A stretch of DNA of 64,000 nucleotides from Pseudomonadales bacterium. Its GTDB lineage: Bacteria > Pseudomonadota > Gammaproteobacteria > Pseudomonadales > Azotimanducaceae. Of this stretch, positions 63,049 to 64,000 are shown piece after piece. A program made the position numbers and the translations under genes. Position 1 is the first letter of the stretch. Each line of letters starts with the position of its first letter. The stretch spans positions 1-64,000 of the forward strand of contig JANQKS010000052.1 of the NCBI GenBank assembly GCA_028281005.1, written 5' to 3'. The notes under the pieces were generated by a model. It worked only from the letters and a program-made list of their open reading frames with translations, searched no databases and was not told the DNA's origin.

Positions 63049-64000
63049 CTAAGCCTCAAACTCCACCAACTCCACACCTTCTTCGACCCGGTCACCGGCG
63101 GAAAACAGGACCTGTTTGACTGTCCCGGCTTTGGGTGCGGTAACACTGTGCTCCATTTTCATGGCCTCGACCACCACCAGCACGTCTCCTTGCTTGACCT
63201 TATCGCCCGCTTTTACGTTGACCGCAATGACCTGACCGGGCATTGGAGCAGCCACCCCGCCGCGTGATAGCGCCTGATTTTGATAGCGGCTGATGTCATC
63301 CGTGAGATCGACAAATCGCTCCGTATGCCCATCGCACATGACATAGATGAATTGGCTCTCGCGCAACACTTGTGCCTCTCGCGGTTGTCCGTCGATACGC
63401 ACGTTCACAATACCTTCGGTGTTTGTGTCCACCGGCCCTAGAGACAGCTGCCTATCATTCACTACAGCGGTGTCGGTGTGGACATCCACTTGCAAGGCTT
63501 GTTTGCCATGGCGCAGCAGCACACGTCGGCGGGCCGGTAGATTACTGCGGAAGCCCGAACCGTTCTGCCACCCATCACCGATGTTATGTTCCGCTAGCAC
63601 AAACAAGGCTGCCAACACAGAAAATGCCGCTTGCTGATCCGGCACCACATCGTCATGTACCGCCTCAGCAATTGAAGTCGTGTAATCGCCGCTGGCGAAC
63701 GCTGCGTGTTCGAGCACCCCTATGAGGTAACCGAGATTGTGCTCAACGCCAGCCACCCTTGCGCCGCGCAGGGCGCTCGCCAAGGCAGCTACTGCAGACT
63801 GGCGGTCTTTACCATGGGCAATCAGTTTCGCCAACATCGGATCGTAATGAGGGGTGATCTCATCTCCTGCGCGAACACCGGTATCCACGCGAATGCTGTC
63901 GGGAACGGTGAAGTGGCATAAACGGCCGGTGGAAGGCAAGAATCGATTCGCCGGATTTTCCGCGTACAGGCGTACCTCCACCGCGTGACCGTTTATCTGC
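63049..64000 (-). CDS. Acyl-CoA carboxylase alpha subunit, biotin-carrying (partial, 5' end off window)
   Basis: Only the C-terminal part is present; the frame is open to the window edge and reads INGHAVEVRLYAENPANRF, the end of a biotin carboxylase domain. A linker region follows, then the biotinyl domain with AMKMEHS (Lys biotinylated) and the terminal VELVEF. The enzyme would be methylcrotonyl-, propionyl- or geranyl-CoA carboxylase. With the isovaleryl-CoA-type dehydrogenase downstream, methylcrotonyl-CoA carboxylase (LiuD) is most likely. The 5' part lies beyond base 64000. Confidence 0.88.
   Translation of the reverse strand, partial: QINGHAVEVRLYAENPANRFLPSTGRLCHFTVPDSIRVDTGVRAGDEITPHYDPMLAKLIAHGKDRQSAVAALASALRGARVAGVEHNLGYLIGVLEHAAFASGDYTTSIAEAVHDDVVPDQQAAFSVLAALFVLAEHNIGDGWQNGSGFRSNLPARRRVLLRHGKQALQVDVHTDTAVVNDRQLSLGPVDTNTEGIVNVRIDGQPREAQVLRESQFIYVMCDGHTERFVDLTDDISRYQNQALSRGGVAAPMPGQVIAVNVKAGDKVKQGDVLVVVEAMKMEHSVTAPKAGTVKQVLFSAGDRVEEGVELVEFEA

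Overview
This 64 kb window is a chromosomal segment of a gammaproteobacterium, probably a relative of Pseudomonas and the marine oligotroph lineages. The inference rests on gene order. The blocks argH / algZ-algR-hemC-hemD-hemX-hemY, trxA-rho, hemB next to ppx, lptM-lysA-dapF-DUF484-xerC-HAD, glnK-amtB-ubiK-yifB and cysQ-yrfG-hslR-hslO-pckA are recognisable and mostly in the order known from Pseudomonas. HemB is of the Mg-dependent type, with Asp in place of the zinc cysteines. No rRNA, tRNA, prophage or CRISPR array was seen.

Region 1 (0-7.2 kb) is accessory and partly decayed. It holds a VOC-fold protein divergent from a metal-dependent cyclase, two small lipoproteins, two unidentified genes, and a TetR repressor coupled to a membrane-anchored protein behind a striking double palindromic operator. 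After these come remnants: a frameshifted tyrosine recombinase with the tail of an IS91-type transposase, the C-terminal end of another TetR regulator, and a frameshifted SRPBCC/AHSA1 gene.

Region 2 (6.5-20.9 kb) is a mixed metabolic stretch: DUF899, acyltransferase, MFS exporter coupled to a RidA protein, bactofilin, ArsR regulator, DUF1295 protein, Ca2+/Na+ antiporter, cytochrome c' with cytochrome b561, cysteine synthase, a ketopantoate-reductase-like enzyme and an acyl-CoA-dehydrogenase-fold flavoprotein. Two genes here are broken: a 2OG-Fe(II) oxygenase with frameshifts and an internal deletion, and a DUF4124 gene with an in-frame stop.

Region 3 (21.4-33.2 kb) is a stress and redox block. 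It runs cysQ, then yrfG-hslR-hslO with overlapping ends, pckA, gshA, acpH, a quinone oxidoreductase coupled to dsbB, an orphan ParA ATPase behind repeat-rich DNA, and the ABC-F protein YheS. The intergenic DNA after yheS carries two structured inverted-repeat cassettes. They share a 54-nt core with compensatory base changes but have unrelated arms; this is the most unusual signal in the window.

Region 4 (33.6-56.6 kb) starts with an ECF sigma / membrane anti-sigma-like / double-PDZ operon. It continues with core genes for haem synthesis (hemB, hemCDXY), polyphosphate breakdown (ppx), trxA, rho, the AlgZ/AlgR-type two-component system, argH, lysine and diaminopimelate synthesis, xerC and thrC.

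Region 5 (56.7-64 kb) is nitrogen control (glnK-amtB with a strong candidate NtrC site and the stump of a porin gene), then ubiK-yifB, a cytochrome c5 and the start of a leucine/branched-acid catabolism operon: a biotin-dependent carboxylase alpha subunit running off the window, an FMN split-barrel protein, and an isovaleryl-CoA-type dehydrogenase.
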